A stretch of DNA of 64,000 bases from Tipula vernalis (GCA_958295665.1 OY282558.1:65894789-65958788); one strand, 5' to 3'. Numbered from the stretch's first letter, positions 33,155-46,405 are shown. Numbers and translations: made by a program. Notes: a model not told the origin generated them from the sequence alone.

Positions 33155-34297
33155 ATGAGCAAGAGAACTTCAATTCATTTACGGGACAAAATAATTATTA
33201 TTGATAACGATGAAGAAGACGCTGAACAACAGGAAACCAAAGTAATATTTTGATTAGTGATAGTTTAGATAAGTCTGATTGTAAGCTCGAAGCTCAATCC
33301 ATCTCTGAAATAAGTCTTGAGTGTACTGATTCTGACGATTCTCCTAATTCCGCTCATTCCGTTAAATTTGAACCTCAGGTGAATTCAAGTCTTAGTAATT
33401 TCGAAACTAATCAGGGTATCTCGCTAAATATTGACCATGGGTTAAGATTGGTTCCCGAGTTTGATGGTTCGGTTAGCTTGCTAAGTAAATATATAAATGT
33501 GTGTGAATTTTTTTATAAGCCTCTGACGGGAAAAGACCAAAAAAATAAATTTCTATAAATTGTTCAATCGAAACTTTCTGGTAGAGCTTACGAATTAATC
33601 TTATACAAGACGATCGAAACGTGGGAAGATTTGAAAACAGAGTTGACATTGCAGTTTGAAGACTCTCGATCAGTCGAGCAACTGCAAATTGAACTCATTA
33701 AGCATGTTCAAGGTCAAAATTGAGAAAACTTTATCTGCACTTAATAGTGCTTGCATACGTAGGGAAGGCAAAAAGAGTGCTGACGTAATAAATAGCTTGA
33801 ACGAAGCAACTGCATTACGCTCGTTTCAAGACGGACTGCATCATTCCATTACGATCATAGTGAAAGCCTGTCAGTTCAAGACACTGAAGGAAGCTGTCGA
33901 TAAAGCCATAGAAGAGGAAATGTCATTTATGAACAAACCCAGATTTCAGTCAACGTCTATTAAATGCCAATTATGTTTCAAAGTAGGTCACATCGCTGAA
34001 GATTGTTTCCAACTGAACAAGCCATGTTCAACTCATACTTCAATCTCACCAAATTCTCGGAATTGCGTGCCCAGTAATGGAAAACCAGTGACAAACTTTC
34101 AAACTAGCACAAATCCAGTGAGGTGTTTATATTGTAAAAATATAGGACATATGCTGAAAGATTGCAGAAAGCGGATATATAATAATCAGCGAAGAGAAAA
34201 TTCCAGTGCACCTTCACACAAAAATATAAATGTCGCGGAAAACTGTCAGGAACTCGTTCAGAAGAATCAGGATGTACTCCCTCTGAACAGAGCGTAA
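33155..34297 (+). pseudogene. gag: Gypsy 3 gag
   Basis: A plausible start is ATG at 33155 (MSKRTSIHLRDKIIIIDND). After a shift the frame continues through an acidic region and VPEFDGSVSLLSKYINVCEF, then SGRAYELILYKTIETWEDLK, a typical gypsy gag core. Two zinc knuckles close it: CQLCFKVGHIAEDC and CLYCKNIGHMLKDC at about 33964-34160. A stop at 33556 and frame changes near 33680-33720 make it a pseudogene. Confidence 0.85.
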
Positions 34298-34376
34298 ATT
34301 ATCCGATTGGTTTAGAAACAATCTTGTCGAAAATCATTTTGAAAATAATTTTGAATCTGATATTTCCGTACTAAAT

Positions 34377-34868
34377 TTGTTTGATGAGAATAATTTCGAG
34401 GTTGCTACTAATTCTACTAATTCTGAGCTTATTTCTGTTAGTGGAGATATCGATTTGTCATCGGCCATATCCGTTAATAATGAAAAGATCGAAACCAATC
34501 AACCAACGTCTAATGAATACCCCAACATACTATACCAGTCATCAAATAATAATTCCGTCAATGCAAAATACGTCACTCTAAATATGGACATATCCGATAA
34601 CCCTATTTTATACTTTCTTATTGACACAGGAGCGGATGTCAGGCTTATAAAAAAAACTTCAGTTAAACCTAGAGCAGTTTGTCATTCCGAGTTTAAGTGT
34701 CAAATAAAGGGCATTACGTCAGAAAAAATTGAAACGTTAGCACTTTGTCACAGTAAATTATTAGTAAGTGATTCAAAAATAGACCAGAAAATTCATTTAG
34801 TTCTGGACTCATTCCCAATTCAGTCAGATAATATTTTAGGAAAAGACTTCCTGCAACACAATAAATGA
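34377..34868 (+). pseudogene. Gypsy 3 aspartic protease
   Basis: The active site LIDTGADVRLIKK lies at about 34617-34655 and the ILGKDFLQHNK block near the end. The frame ends at 34868, where RT should follow, with about 480 bases of broken linker before the RT start. Confidence 0.85.
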
Positions 34869-35350
34869 ATTATCGATTACAATAGATTACAATTTTCGTT
34901 TCAAGGTGTAGAATATCAGTTATCGCTTTGTGGGTTACCGAAATCAGTTGTGGAGCTAGAAATTTCCAACGAAATACTTCCTCCCCGAGTCGAAAAGATT
35001 ATACACGTTCCTTCTCAAAATTAACAAAGATTATATCTGTCTCTCGCATGAAATTACAAATGGTGTGTATATTGCCAGTTCAGTAGTCAATTTCGCTCTT
35101 AACAAAGTTGCCAATAAGTTTAGTTAATACAAACTATTACGCGATTAACGTCGGACAGATTAAAATAAGTTTTGAATCGGTTAATTCCTATGAAGTATTC
35201 AACATTGGAAGTTGGAATCCAAACGTAGAAGACAGATAAAAAAAACTCGGCTAGAATCTAAATTTCAGCCATCTAAATGGAAAAGAAAAATCATCTATAT
35301 TCGAAATTTGTCGCGATTTCAATGATGTATTTTATTTAGAGGGCGATACT

Positions 35351-36640
35351 GTGACAACTACTGATGCTTGCTGTCATAAAATTCCTACTGTACAAAATTC
35401 CCAACCGATTCACATTAAACCTTACCGCTTACCTGAGGCAACGCTGGACGAAATTGATAAACAGGTTAATGAAATGCTAAAAAACAAAATTATCGAAAAC
35501 AGTACCAGTCCCTGGAATTCTCCCTTGTTAATCGTTCCAAAAAAAGTCGCCGGTGATCGAAAATGGTGATTGGTGGTAGATTTCCGTAAGTTAAACAACA
35601 TCACTGTTGGCCAATTTTATCCTCTGCCAAACATAACCGAGATTTAGGACCAGTTAGGCAAAGCAAACTATTTTACGACATTGGATTTGGCAAACGGTTA
35701 TCATCAGGTTAAGTTACACGCTGACGATATGGAAAAGACAGCGTTTACCACTCGAACTGGTCATTTCCATTTTCTGCGAATGTCGTTTGGTCTAAAAGGG
35801 GCACCTATAACATTTCAGCGTATGATGAATACGATATTATTAGGTTTAAACGGTCTCAGATGTTTTGTGTATCTTGACGACGTGGTAATTTACGGTTACG
35901 ACCTTCAAGACAGCAAGTTTCAGTTTCTAAAAATCGAAATCTGTTATTTGGAACATATTGTGACGAAGGACGGTGTTAAACCTGACCCATCTAAAGTAAG
36001 TGCTATAATGAAATACTCTACACCGACAAATGCTAGATATCAGATGTTTTCTTGGATTTTCTGGTTACTACCGGAGATTCATTAAAGATTATTCTAAAAT
36101 TTCAGAACCCCTGAATCGATTATTGCGTAAAAATATAAAGTTCGAATGGAATGCTCATTGCGACGAAGCTTTCCATAAATTAAGGAACTCTGTTACGTCA
36201 TTCCCTATATGTACTGCAATGTCCACACTTCGGAAAAACCTTTATTTTAACCACGGACACTAGCGATTACGCCATTGGAGCGGTACTTCCCCAATTATTC
36301 AATGAACAAGACTTACCAATTTCTTTCGCCAGTAGACTTCTTAATGATGCGGAGAAAAATTACCGTACAGTCAAGAAAGAGCTTTTAGCCATTGTTTGGG
36401 TTACTCAAAGATTCTATCCTTAGCTATACAGCAGAAAGTTTGTCGTTAGGACCGATCATCGTCCCTTAATTTGGCTCAATAAAAATCCAAAACCTACTTC
36501 TCGTCTAATCCTTTGGCGACTGGAACTACATGAGTATAATTACGACATAGAATACAAACCTGGAAAGATGAAACAAAACGCGGACGCGCTTAGCCGTATA
36601 AAAATTTCAGAAAATTCTGAAACACATAAATCAGATAAAA
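35351..36640 (+). pseudogene. pol: Gypsy 3 reverse transcriptase and RNase H
   Basis: RT blocks are PYRLPEATLDEIDKQV, SPWNSPLLIVPKK, then a TGA after DRKW where Arg is expected. TLDLANGYHQVKLH, FLRMSFGLKGAPITFQRMM and the catalytic YLDD at 35870-35881 follow. RNase H includes TDTSDYAIGAVLPQLF, KKELLAIVWVTQRF and RTDHRPLIWLNKNP, ending with NADALSRI at about 36595. Frame changes occur around 35900 and 36040-36260. Confidence 0.9.
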
Positions 36641-36829
36641 TTATTGCAGCCATTACCAGAGCACAAGCGAAACAAGCAACACAAGATTCAACCCCTGATA
36701 AAACTCACGATACTTCTTCCGATAATTCCATTCAAGATAGTGTGATAACTCAGCCTTCTAAATCTGTTCCAATTAATTTAACAATTCGAAATCATTATCA
36801 GCTGAAGAAGATATAAATGAAGTTATAAA

Positions 36830-37780
36830 AGAATTCCACATTACACCTCTTGGTGGTCAACAAGGATTTTCTAGAACCATAAAACGAGTCAAACAATACT
36901 ACGAGTTTCCTTGTATGAATAAGCGAATAAAATCATTTATTAAGAAATGCTCGTCTTGTCAAAAAAACAAAGTCTCTCGCGTAAATAAATGTGCAATGCA
37001 GATCACATCTACTTCAAAAATTCCATTTAATAAGATTTTTATGGACTTAGTAGGCCCAATGATGGTTTCTCATAAGGGTAACAAGTATGTGTTAACGATA
37101 CAGGATGACCTCACCAAGTACTCTCTCGCGATTCCAATAGCTTTACAAGATAGTGACACGATCGTGGCTAGAGCATTTTGTGAAAATTTTATATGTAGCT
37201 TCGGTGCACCTAATTCCATTGTCACAGAATACCACGGCGTATCATCCTGAATCAAATGGTGCGTTGGAACGATCACACCGTACATAACTAGAATACTTAA
37301 GTAATTTTGTTAAAGACGATCCGTTAGCATGGGATCAATGGATTCCTAATGCCATTTTTAATTTCAATTCAACAACATATACTTCGACTTCTTTTATGCC
37401 CATTGAACTTCTTTTAGGATAAGTATAAACCATATCTTTCTAGCTCTATCCAAATAGATACAAATCCAGTATATACTTACGATGACTATTTATCAGAACT
37501 CAAAGTAAGACTTCAACATTCATGGCAGGTTGCAAGAAATTCATTGATATGACATAAATCTAAATCCAAAGAATACTATGACCAAAAATCAAATACACCA
37601 ACTTTTCGAATTGGGGATAAGGTTCTTTTAAAAAACGAAGCCAGATCAAATAAGCTGGATCCGTTATGGATGGGACCATATGAGGTTATTCAGATTTGTT
37701 CACCACTCAATTCCGCCATTCGTTTAAATCGTAGAGTCAGAACGGTTCACAACAATAGACTAAAAATATTCAGAGATTAA
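36830..37780 (+). pseudogene. Gypsy 3 integrase with the second Asp deleted
   Basis: The zinc-finger region reads LGGQQGFSRTIKRVKQYYEF and CSSCQKNK, with the expected second His changed to Gln. The core starts FMDLVGPM. At about 37222 the sequence jumps from SIVT to a region equivalent to AYHPESNGALERSH, so roughly 25 residues containing the second catalytic Asp are missing. Later blocks (WDQWIPNAIFNFNSTTY, PIELLLG) are recognisable in broken frames. Confidence 0.85.
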
Positions 37781-38084
37781 TCCAATCAGTATCACAGATT
37801 TATCGGAATATTGCATCTCTTGACGAATTGTTGTTGTTCAGATTGAATTATGTTATAATTGAGCAGCGAGAAAAATTAAAGTGAATTGCTATTGTTATTA
37901 AAGTCGTAATTTTTAATTAAGAATTTGCATTATATAAATTTAAATTGTACATATATGTACATATGTAGGCAATGAAAATAAAAATTATTTTTACCTATTT
38001 AAAAAAGAAAAAAAACATCATACAACTAATTGGGACAAGATGAATCATCCTGCGTATAATTCATCTTCTCCTAGGGGATAGGGA

Positions 38085-38706
38085 TGTTATAATCCATCCC
38101 TGACTTTACAAAATTTTTCATAATGGCCGAATCCAGTAGAATATGAGAAAATAATTCTTTTTTTTTTATGGACTCCTTAAATTGATAAAACAGATAATAA
38201 CTCCTATTGAACAAAGGTATTGATATTACTTCGAACTGAGGCCTCAAGATCAGCGAGCCTGTCACATTTTGATGTTATATAGTATTATCCAAAACCTTAT
38301 TTTGACTTTTAAGCCTGTCATGAAATTCTTAATTATCTTATTTGTTACGCCACTGGTATTCATATAATTAATATATGTTTGTATTGTATAGAATCTGTAA
38401 TAGATGAATTTCCCCTTAATTTAAAATTTGATAACAAATAAATGAAAATTAAAAACCAGTGGAATGCAGATTTCGATCGAGTAACGATCGAAAGTAAAAT
38501 AATATACAGAATATTTAACTTACTTAAAATTAAGACCAATATAATTAATACTTTAAATTATAAGTGAAATTATAATCAAGTGAATTAAATAAATAATTAT
38601 ACATTAAATAAATCATAAAAATATGTTGAACTTATTTATATGTAATTAAAAACTCAACCTTTACAAATATATTTCGCGACAAGCTGAACATTCAAAAATT
38701 TCAACA
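38085..38706 (+). repeat. Candidate 3' LTR of gypsy 3
   Basis: It starts TGTTATAATCC directly after a polypurine tract and ends TTTCAACA, giving TGTT...AACA ends over 622 bp. It contains AATAAA-like polyadenylation motifs. No second copy is found upstream of gag, so the call rests on position and ends only. Confidence 0.45.
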
Positions 38707-39559
38707 TATCCGCTTATTTGGCGCATAAATCTGAAACTTCCTTTTTAATGTCGCTCAATGCATCACCAAAGGTGATTTCATCATCTGGGGGCTACTGACA
38801 TATGTGTACCATTAAGTTCTTGGCAAAGATAACAAATAAATTTTAATTTGCCGTTATCAATGTCACTTTTCTTTACTTTATGTAGTTCATCACGCTGATG
38901 GTATATAAAACCGGTTAAAATCTGTTAAGCATATTTCAGAGTGCGCACTCGGAAAGTTATGAGTTTTGAGTAAAATGAAAAAAATATATAAAACGGCGAA
39001 TTATCCTAAGTTATTTTACGTAGAGAACATTTTTGACGATAACATCTCCATTTTAAAGGGATGTATCGTTAAGAGACATGGTCTCCACTTTTAAGTCATT
39101 TAGTATTTTGGAGACCGACAACGAGCTGGGCATTTCGGTAATCATTTATACATCAAATGGAATGAGTGAAAGAATTATACTAAAATTTGTGGAACACGAT
39201 ACATAGAAAATATTTCGAAATAAGATCGCTCCCGTCTTATTCAAACGAAACTAATATAAATAATCTATCCACGTATACAACCGATCACAATAAATAACGT
39301 ATAACATAAAAGATCCTAAAGATAAAATATCAATAATCGGAGCTTATAAATTAAAAAGTAAACACAAATGAACTTACCCCCGTCACCAGGTACCATAAAG
39401 TATTGTAGTTGCACGTCGCATTAAATATCTGAAAAAATAGTTTAAAGAAAAAGAAGAATGAGCCCAATTAGCACTGACAAGGTGATGTGTAAATAATATG
39501 TAAAAATATAAAGGGATGAAACCTCAATAAGAAGGTGATTAGAACTTCGGTCCTGAAAA
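38707..39559. other. Non-coding stretch
   Basis: AT-rich. It contains a TATATAAAA at about 38901 upstream of an agagtgcgcactcgg segment, which could be a promoter, but no gene follows. Nothing else supported. Confidence 0.4.
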
Positions 39560-40310
39560 TTACCTCAACATTCAAATCAAACCCTAACTCAATTCAATTC
39601 CAAATCGACTTTCAATTCAACTCTTAACCTAACCCCAAACTGAGCGCCTCACTCAATCATCAAATCAACCACCCGTTAACTCCCCAATCGAACCCTTCAC
39701 TCAACCTCATCGCAACTTTACTCAACCCCAACTCAAATTAAACTCAACTTAGCTGAACTAAACTCAACCATCTAGTCTACTCATCTAGACACTCGACGGC
39801 CAACTCAATCCAAAATCAACTCAATTCTAAGGCCAAAAGAGCGTAATGAGTCAACTCTAATCGACTCAATCTAATCACCCAATAAACCCTCAACTCGACC
39901 CTAAATTAACACAATCTTAACCCCTAACTCAAATCCAACTCAATTTCAATTATAATTCGATATCAACTCAATCCTCAACCCAACTCTAAACTCACCCATA
40001 ACTCAGTCCGAACTTAACCTTCAACTCAACCCTCAACCCAACCAACAACTCAACGCCAAACTCCATGTTCAACATAAACCCTAACACGGTGCGAAAACTA
40101 AAGGCGTGTATGAACTTAATTTAATCTTATCTCTACTTCACCTCTAAATGAATCCAAAACTGAACATCATCGCTCAATTAGAACCCCAATTCAGCATAGC
40201 CTACAAGATAACAGCTCAACCATCAAGTACAATATTCCCCAACTCAACTCTAACCAAACCCTAATCAACTACAACTCGATCCCAAATTGAACCCTCAACT
40301 AATCGCCTCA
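39560..40310. repeat. Degenerate CAACTCAACCC-type repeat, tract 1
   Basis: About 750 bases made of variants of caactcaaccc and taaccccaaactc with no fixed period. A related tract lies at 56.17-57.03 kb with matching internal landmarks (for example gcctatgaact/gtgtatgaactt). Confidence 0.85.
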
Positions 40311-40686
40311 AATATGCGCAGTTTTCCGACATTGTGCAAGTGACTTGTGCAAGATAAAATATTTTGAACTTTTTTGCTTTGGCTTGCGCAATTCCATCGA
40401 TACATCTTTGCGTGTAGAAGAAGTTTGTGTAGTTTTTGTTGTAAATTTTAATTTAGTTTTGATATCTAGATGCCTATGGTTTATTAACATATACCATATA
40501 TACATACATAAAAGTATTTAAAGCCGGCGTACGTAAAATACGAAAAATTTTGGAGATATTCATTTCACCGATAACATATTCACAAAACTATTCTAAAACT
40601 GTAACAATAGTTTGTACTCTCTAAGTCTCTCTGAGTGATAACCTGCACTGTCCTATTTGCGCAACTAAACCCTATATCTCGATAAA

Positions 40687-40955
40687 CGGATCACTCTCGG
40701 TGGAAGAGCGAGTAGAACGCTTGTTAATCATCCGAGAATCCCGGGTTCGATTCCCGGTGTTGACAAGAAAAAATGTCACGATTTGGTGTAGTATTGTAGA
40801 TGGGTGTGTTTGTGTGTTATGAAGTGCATTGAGCCTCGTAAAATGTCCTTGTCTCTTACTAGTGCTGTGTGTCTGCGTTTGTGCAAACATATATTAAGGA
40901 GAAATAAATCCTAAGGACAACTTTAATGAGGTCCTTTAAAAATAAAAAAATCTAG
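40687..40955 (+). repeat. tRNA-derived SINE
   Basis: The head has an A-box-like ggtggaagagcgagtagaacgc and a perfect B box ggttcgattcc at 40744-40754 in a T-arm-like cccgggttcgattcccgg. The body is unrelated to tRNA, and the 3' end is A-rich (tttaaaaataaaaaaa). This is the layout of a RNA polymerase III SINE. The anticodon and acceptor stems do not fold as a real tRNA. Confidence 0.75.
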
Positions 40956-41436
40956 GGCCGGCCTTAGACCAAAAGCAGCTTTTTCAAAATTTGTTTTCCA
41001 CATAATAAAGAGATAAGCGAATTTTACTACTATACTACTATTGCCTAATCCGGCGAAAAACCCTAAAATGGATTTCTTACAGTAATGTGTCAGTCATTTT
41101 AGTAGATAATGTCAATTCAAACACAAAGGTTTTTTTTTAAGAATCGGGAGATTTGTTGGTAAAACTTACATCTTATGTACATCAACATTATTAAAACATC
41201 AGGGCACTCTGCAGGAGGCACTAAATAAACTCAAACATGGCATAAAAGTCGTGATTTTAACTAAAACCGTTTATTTGGTTTGGCTAAATATTTAGATTAG
41301 AACCTCCTGAACATAAAAATTATGCTACAAGACAAATTATCCAACACTTATTTATAATATTCTCAAATCCTACCTTAGTAGATTAGGACTTCTTGAATAT
41401 AAAAATAATACTGTAAGAAAATTTCTGCAGTCACTT

Positions 41437-41512
41437 CAGTGGCAACAACTAAAAACCACTTAAGTCATTTCTCAATTAAATCGACTTAAGTGGTTTTTAG
41501 TTGTTGCCACTG
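41437..41512. repeat. Perfect 30-bp inverted repeat with 16-base loop
   Basis: Arm cagtggcaacaactaaaaac... at 41437-41466 pairs without mismatch with 41483-41512; the loop is 41467-41482. RNA from either strand would form a long perfect hairpin. Confidence 0.95.
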
Positions 41513-41558
41513 ACTTAACCTTTCCAAGTTAGAAAATTGTATGGGAGTCTGGATTTAT

Positions 41559-41760
41559 GCAGTGTAATATGGCGAATTTTAGTCATGCAATACGCCTTAA
41601 AATAAAAATTCTCAAATCGTTTGTTTGGGCCAAAGTTTATAGGTTAAAACCACGAGAATATAAAAAGGTTGCTGTATATTACAGCCAAAGAAATAATTTG
41701 AGAATATTGAATTCAAGGCGTATTACACGATATAAATTTGGTATAACCACATCGCATTGC
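41559..41760. mobile_element. 202-bp foldback element
   Basis: Left end gcagtgtaatatggc... with caatacgccttaaaat and attctcaaat; right end on the other strand gcaatgcgatgtgg... with taatacgccttgaatt and attctcaaat. The arms are imperfect over about 80 bases each. Probably a small MITE. Confidence 0.65.
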
Positions 41761-44700
41761 ATTTGAATAAAATCCGGAAGATCTTAAAGTAAAGTAAGAA
41801 TAACCTAAGCTTTAGTTCCAATTTTTGACATTTTTTTGTGTATCTGGGGCCTAGGTCGGATTTTAGTAGGAACATACTGTGGATTTGTCTTGACATTTCT
41901 TTAAATTGCACTAAAATATATTAAAATAATAAAAAATTATCTTTATGAAAAGACGAATGCCCGTATATATTTAACATGTCTGAATTGACTTATCTGCCAA
42001 GATGACTGCCAACAAACAGCAAAAAATTAAAATAAAGTGAAATAATTATAAAAGAAATCGAGAAAATGATGCAAGCAAAAAGTCAGCTATTTCCCAAACT
42101 ATAAGAGTTTCTTTAATTTATATTATAAAAACCACAGTTACGGTTTTTAAAATGAAAAGAGGTTCGAAGCTAAAGTTGCCCTCAGGTAAATTTTCCTTTT
42201 AGATATGACATAAAATTTAGCTAGGTAAAATACGCTGAAAATTTCGCTTACGGTTTCTGTAGACTGCGTTAAAATAATATTTAGCTCGAACAGCATACAG
42301 GCTAATACAGCAACGCTTTAACAGAAAAATAGAGCCCTAAGCCAATAAATAAAAGAATTTTTAATTAGGTTGCGATTTCTTTTAATATAAAATTTGAAAC
42401 GTACTCCGCTTAAAATTTTCAGAACTACAGCACTGGGTATTAGTCTTTAGTCAATATCGTGATTAGCGGCATTCGAAAAATGACTAAATATTGCGATTCA
42501 GATTTATATATATGTGTAAATCTGCCAGTCCTCAAACTCAGAGCTAATCGCAGAAATTGTCATATATATATAATTCGAATAAATTTGAAAATCAACAATC
42601 TCGATTAGTCCTAGAAATGTTCGAAAACTTAAAAAATCTAGAATATAACGCAGAACAATCACAGAAAAATGGGAATAATCTCTTTATTTTGTGAATCTCA
42701 ATTGATCTCGAACAATTCCAATAATACCGAAAAATCTGGATATTAATGAATAATTTCGGAAAGCTTGTCAAAATTTAGAAAATGCACGAAAATTTTGAAA
42801 TATTCCGAAAATTCATGTAAATATAACTTAATTTTACTAATACTAGCCATCGTATCAGATAATTTGTTAAATATCGAAGAAAAATATTCTTAGAATAGAC
42901 TCGAAGATTCTTGACTAACATCGAACCACACTCGAATAATCTCGAAACATCTCGAATAACCTGACAGTTTCAATCATCAACTAACGGTCGAACATCAAAA
43001 TTTCATTTCCATGCTAAACTCCAATAATCTCGAGAAATTTTAAAAAGGATCAAAACATGAAATCCCGCCAAAAACAACCAAAAAAGAACACCATCACTAA
43101 TTGCCAAAATTGCAAACGCTAATTGACTATAGAGACTGACTGGTTTGGCTCAAGTATCTGTTAATTTCCTTTCTAAAAACAAAAGCACTCCTAATGAAGG
43201 AAACATGTAATTGTTTTCAGTCGCGGTTAGATATTTTTCTAATAAGAAAGTTTCAACAATTTCTTCTTGATTTTTATGAACATCAAAATCTGCTTGACAG
43301 TATTGTTTCCTTTTAAAAATCAAATTTTAAATTTTCTAGTCAAAACTTGATTTGTGAAAGTTTCAATTTGTTTTGCTAAATGCTTAATTTGATTTATAAA
43401 AGGTTAAATTTAAAGTGCAAAAGGGTTAAACTTGGAGTACAAAACGTATTTTACAAATAAATTAACCCAAACACTAAAATCGATCATCTGATAGCGAAAG
43501 CTTTCATTTCAAACGAGTTTAGCAAATTGTCTTCTAAATCTACATATCTATCAGAATCTAAAGGCATTTTTATTTCTATATGGAGTCATATGGTTCTAGT
43601 CGGAACTTTTTCACCTTCAGAAAGAAGGAATATTTAATAGCAACAGGAATCATTTCTTCTTTCTCTAAAAATTAGATGACCACCTTATCTTAAAAATTTC
43701 GTTTCGTAAATTTGAAATGGTGGTCTTCTTTAAGCTTAATCTGAGCTACAATCAATCCAATGTGGACTTTGAATTAATATTGAAACACTCGATAAATCTC
43801 GTGGGCCCCGCAGCTACGGGTGCGGCGGGTACTTACTACGACAAACTCGAGATTTCTAAAAAGTGCTCTCGAGCGAAAATATTAGATTTGGTCCTCAGAA
43901 CAAACTTTTTTTTCTTCAATCGAACAAACCAAAAGCAAAAAAAGCAAATTTTTTACCTTCAGAATGCTTTCAGAAGAACCACATAAAATAATTCTTTCTC
44001 TCTTAAGTTTTCCGTCTTTTCTTGAATTTCACATTTATCGAGTTTCCAATTCTAGATTACGATAATCATGCTATGTATGAAACGCAACAAGCCTAAAAGC
44101 ATTTAAATCGTCTTGTGACATAGACTGAAAAAATAATTACATAATTTCGAATTCGCCACTAACTAGTTTGAGTCTGTCTATAGAGTTAGTCTTTAGTAAA
44201 TATCGTGATTTTTGGCATTCCTGTACAAGAAATAAATAAAATGGAAAGCGCGAGTGGTGCACGTAATATGCCATATCATAAGCGATAATATGCGTCCAAA
44301 GGTTCCAGAACTTTTCGGAGGGTGTCGGTCAAATAACGAACCCCTTCTTTAGAAAACTGCGATCGGCGTCGAAACTATTCCTTATTGTAAAACTCCACGT
44401 CTATTCTATCGTGAAATACCTTAGAACGTTTAGATCGTATCGACAACATTATCTCGTTAAAATATATATTAAATATATTTTCCATTTTTAACTTAAATTT
44501 TCAAAAACTTATTTAAATTTAAATTTGCAATTCATTATCTACAAATATTTAGTTTTGTATATGTAGTTTGACAGATCGTAAATGACGTTTTATATTTCCC
44601 AATTTTCGAAAATAGCTATCGATATCGAGGTATAAATCCGAGGATACAATTTTAATCAAGGTTTGATTCAGTGGATTTATCTTCGTTTCAAAATACGAAA

Positions 44701-45870
44701 GAGGGGATAAATTCGCTGATTTATCACTATCCTCATTTAAAATTAAGGGCCTTAAAGTTAATTTACTTACCTTTCAAACGGCATGTACATATTTGACTTA
44801 AAACTGGCTGTACTTACGAGAATCTTTAATTTTTTTAATTCAATTTTGGAAGAGAATATAAACACCACGTCACTAAAATTAACAGAAACTACATTTTAAT
44901 AAAAAAATTACCGTAATAATTTAATTCAACGTTATACACAATGATAAATGAGGCATACTGAAATTGAATCGTTTTGTAATTATCGTTCCAGTTGTTATAA
45001 TAGGTGTAAACAAACAAGATTTTAATCAATAAAATGCAAAAAATATTTGCGCCAAACAATTACTGAATTATGTAATTATTGTGTGCATGCAATGTAATTT
45101 TATGGATGCTAATTACAAGTTTCATAATTATATAGACTCTGCTATATTAATAGAATTAATGTCTGGAAATTTTGGAGATAGTTTCAAAGAAGTATATTGC
45201 TAAAAAATGTACTTATACTATCTTAACAAACCAAAGCAAATTCAGCATTCCCTCGCCAACCTTAAATTAGGGAAACCTCCAAATGGGGACGGAAGTAATA
45301 TATCTGGGGATTACATTTGTTCGCAAATTAGACATGATACCCCCTTCTAAACCATATTGCAAAAAAAGCTTGTTCCACGGGCTATACCGATGAAAAATTT
45401 GACACCAATTTGTTAGCGACCTTCTGCAATTTTTGGACTTTCGTACTTCGTATATGGAAACGTCTACAAGAAATTTTGGCCGAACACCAATTACAGAATG
45501 TAATCTAATCTTATATAATATCAGTATTCCATAAGGCAATCAACAATCAAACAAATCGGAACAACCCTTGATAATCAATTAAAATGTTCACCCCCAAAAA
45601 AATATCAAATTATTCAGAAAACAAGGAATAAACGATATTGTCATTAACCAAGAAATGACTGCTATATCCAGCCAATTATGGTAAATATGTAAATGTGTGC
45701 AAAATTACCGAGGAAAGACTGAAGATGTTGGATTTATGTTGGACTGATAAAAAAAATCCTTTTAACACTGCTATAGGGTTGTAACGGGCACATTCAGTAA
45801 TTTAAAACACAAAATTACCTGCTCATCATAGTTTACATAAAAAGTAATCTTATCATGGTGGTGAGCAAGA
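41761..45870. other. Long AT-rich stretch without genes
   Basis: No coding similarity. From about 42540 to 42990 the sequence is enriched for cgaaaa/tctcgaa variants. A 34-base direct repeat (tagtctttag.aaatatcgtg...) occurs at 42440-42473 and 44187-44220. Short open frames at 43717-43986 and 45267-45539 (-) have no motif I recognise. Confidence 0.6.
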
Positions 45871-45889
45871 GGCCAAGGAGCTTAAACCT

Positions 45890-46405
45890 AAGTTCCTTGG
45901 CAGTCAGCTTCGGCCTGGTTGGCTGGTAGTAACCTGCGCAGACTGGGCCACTGTCCAGTGGCTCAGGGAGGCCATAGGGACTATTAAGCCATGGGAGGGA
46001 CCACGAGCCAAGACCACTGGGGTGGTGGAACTCTCCAGGAGACAGGTGAGGAGAAGGCGCGAAAGAGAGAGGAAGGCGTCAGGGGTTCAACCGGAGGAAG
46101 GCTCCGCAAGGGCTCCCCCGCGCAAGCCACTGGTGAGACCTGGAGGCTCTCAGGCAGCAGAACCCAGCAGAACAGGGATCGAGGACATTGGTCAGCCATC
46201 GTCCGGAGAAAGAACGCACGCGGGTAGTGGCGGTGCGGAAAAGGAGGCTGAACAGGGCCTTGTGAAGAGGAAAAATGAAGGCATACATCACCTGCCTGCA
46301 GATAAACCTGCATCATGCAAAGGCGTCTTCAGACGTCTTTTGTCCTACGTTTATCTGCCAAAACATTGGCATGGCTCTAATCCAGGAGCAATGGGTGACA
46401 GATAA
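45890..46405 (+). pseudogene. LINE ORF1 C-terminal part
   Basis: The frame reads GWLVVTCADWATVQWLREAI, GTIKPWEGPRAKTTG, then an Arg/Glu/Pro-rich tail to 46405. The WLREAIxTIKPWEG block matches the C-terminal domain of Jockey/LOA ORF1 proteins (DUF4780-like), which bind the element RNA. ORF2 starts inside its end. The 5' part of ORF1 is missing. Confidence 0.7.

Larger units (their letters stand above)
33155..38706 (+). mobile_element. Ty3/gypsy retrotransposon 3, with candidate 3' LTR
   Basis: Gag, two CCHC knuckles, protease, RT, RNase H and integrase occur in order, from a different lineage than elements 1 and 2 (DTGA protease, FRMSFGLK-type RT, DLVGPM integrase). The integrase ends near 37780 with RLNRRVRTVHNNRLKIF. 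No env is seen. A polypurine tract aggggataggga at 38073-38084 precedes the candidate LTR. Confidence 0.88.

Noticed and set aside
39560..40310. Telomere-like repeat
   Set aside because: No fixed period and not TTAGG; only a C/A-rich degenerate tract.
40687..40770. Functional tRNA gene (GTT anticodon)
   Set aside because: The B box is perfect but acceptor and anticodon stems do not pair properly, and a SINE body with an A-rich tail follows.
43717..43986. 89-codon frame with a Gly/Ala segment
   Set aside because: Short, no recognisable domain, ends in Phe/Lys-rich low complexity.
45267..45539. 90-codon minus-strand frame
   Set aside because: Some protein-like composition but no motif I can name and no supporting context.
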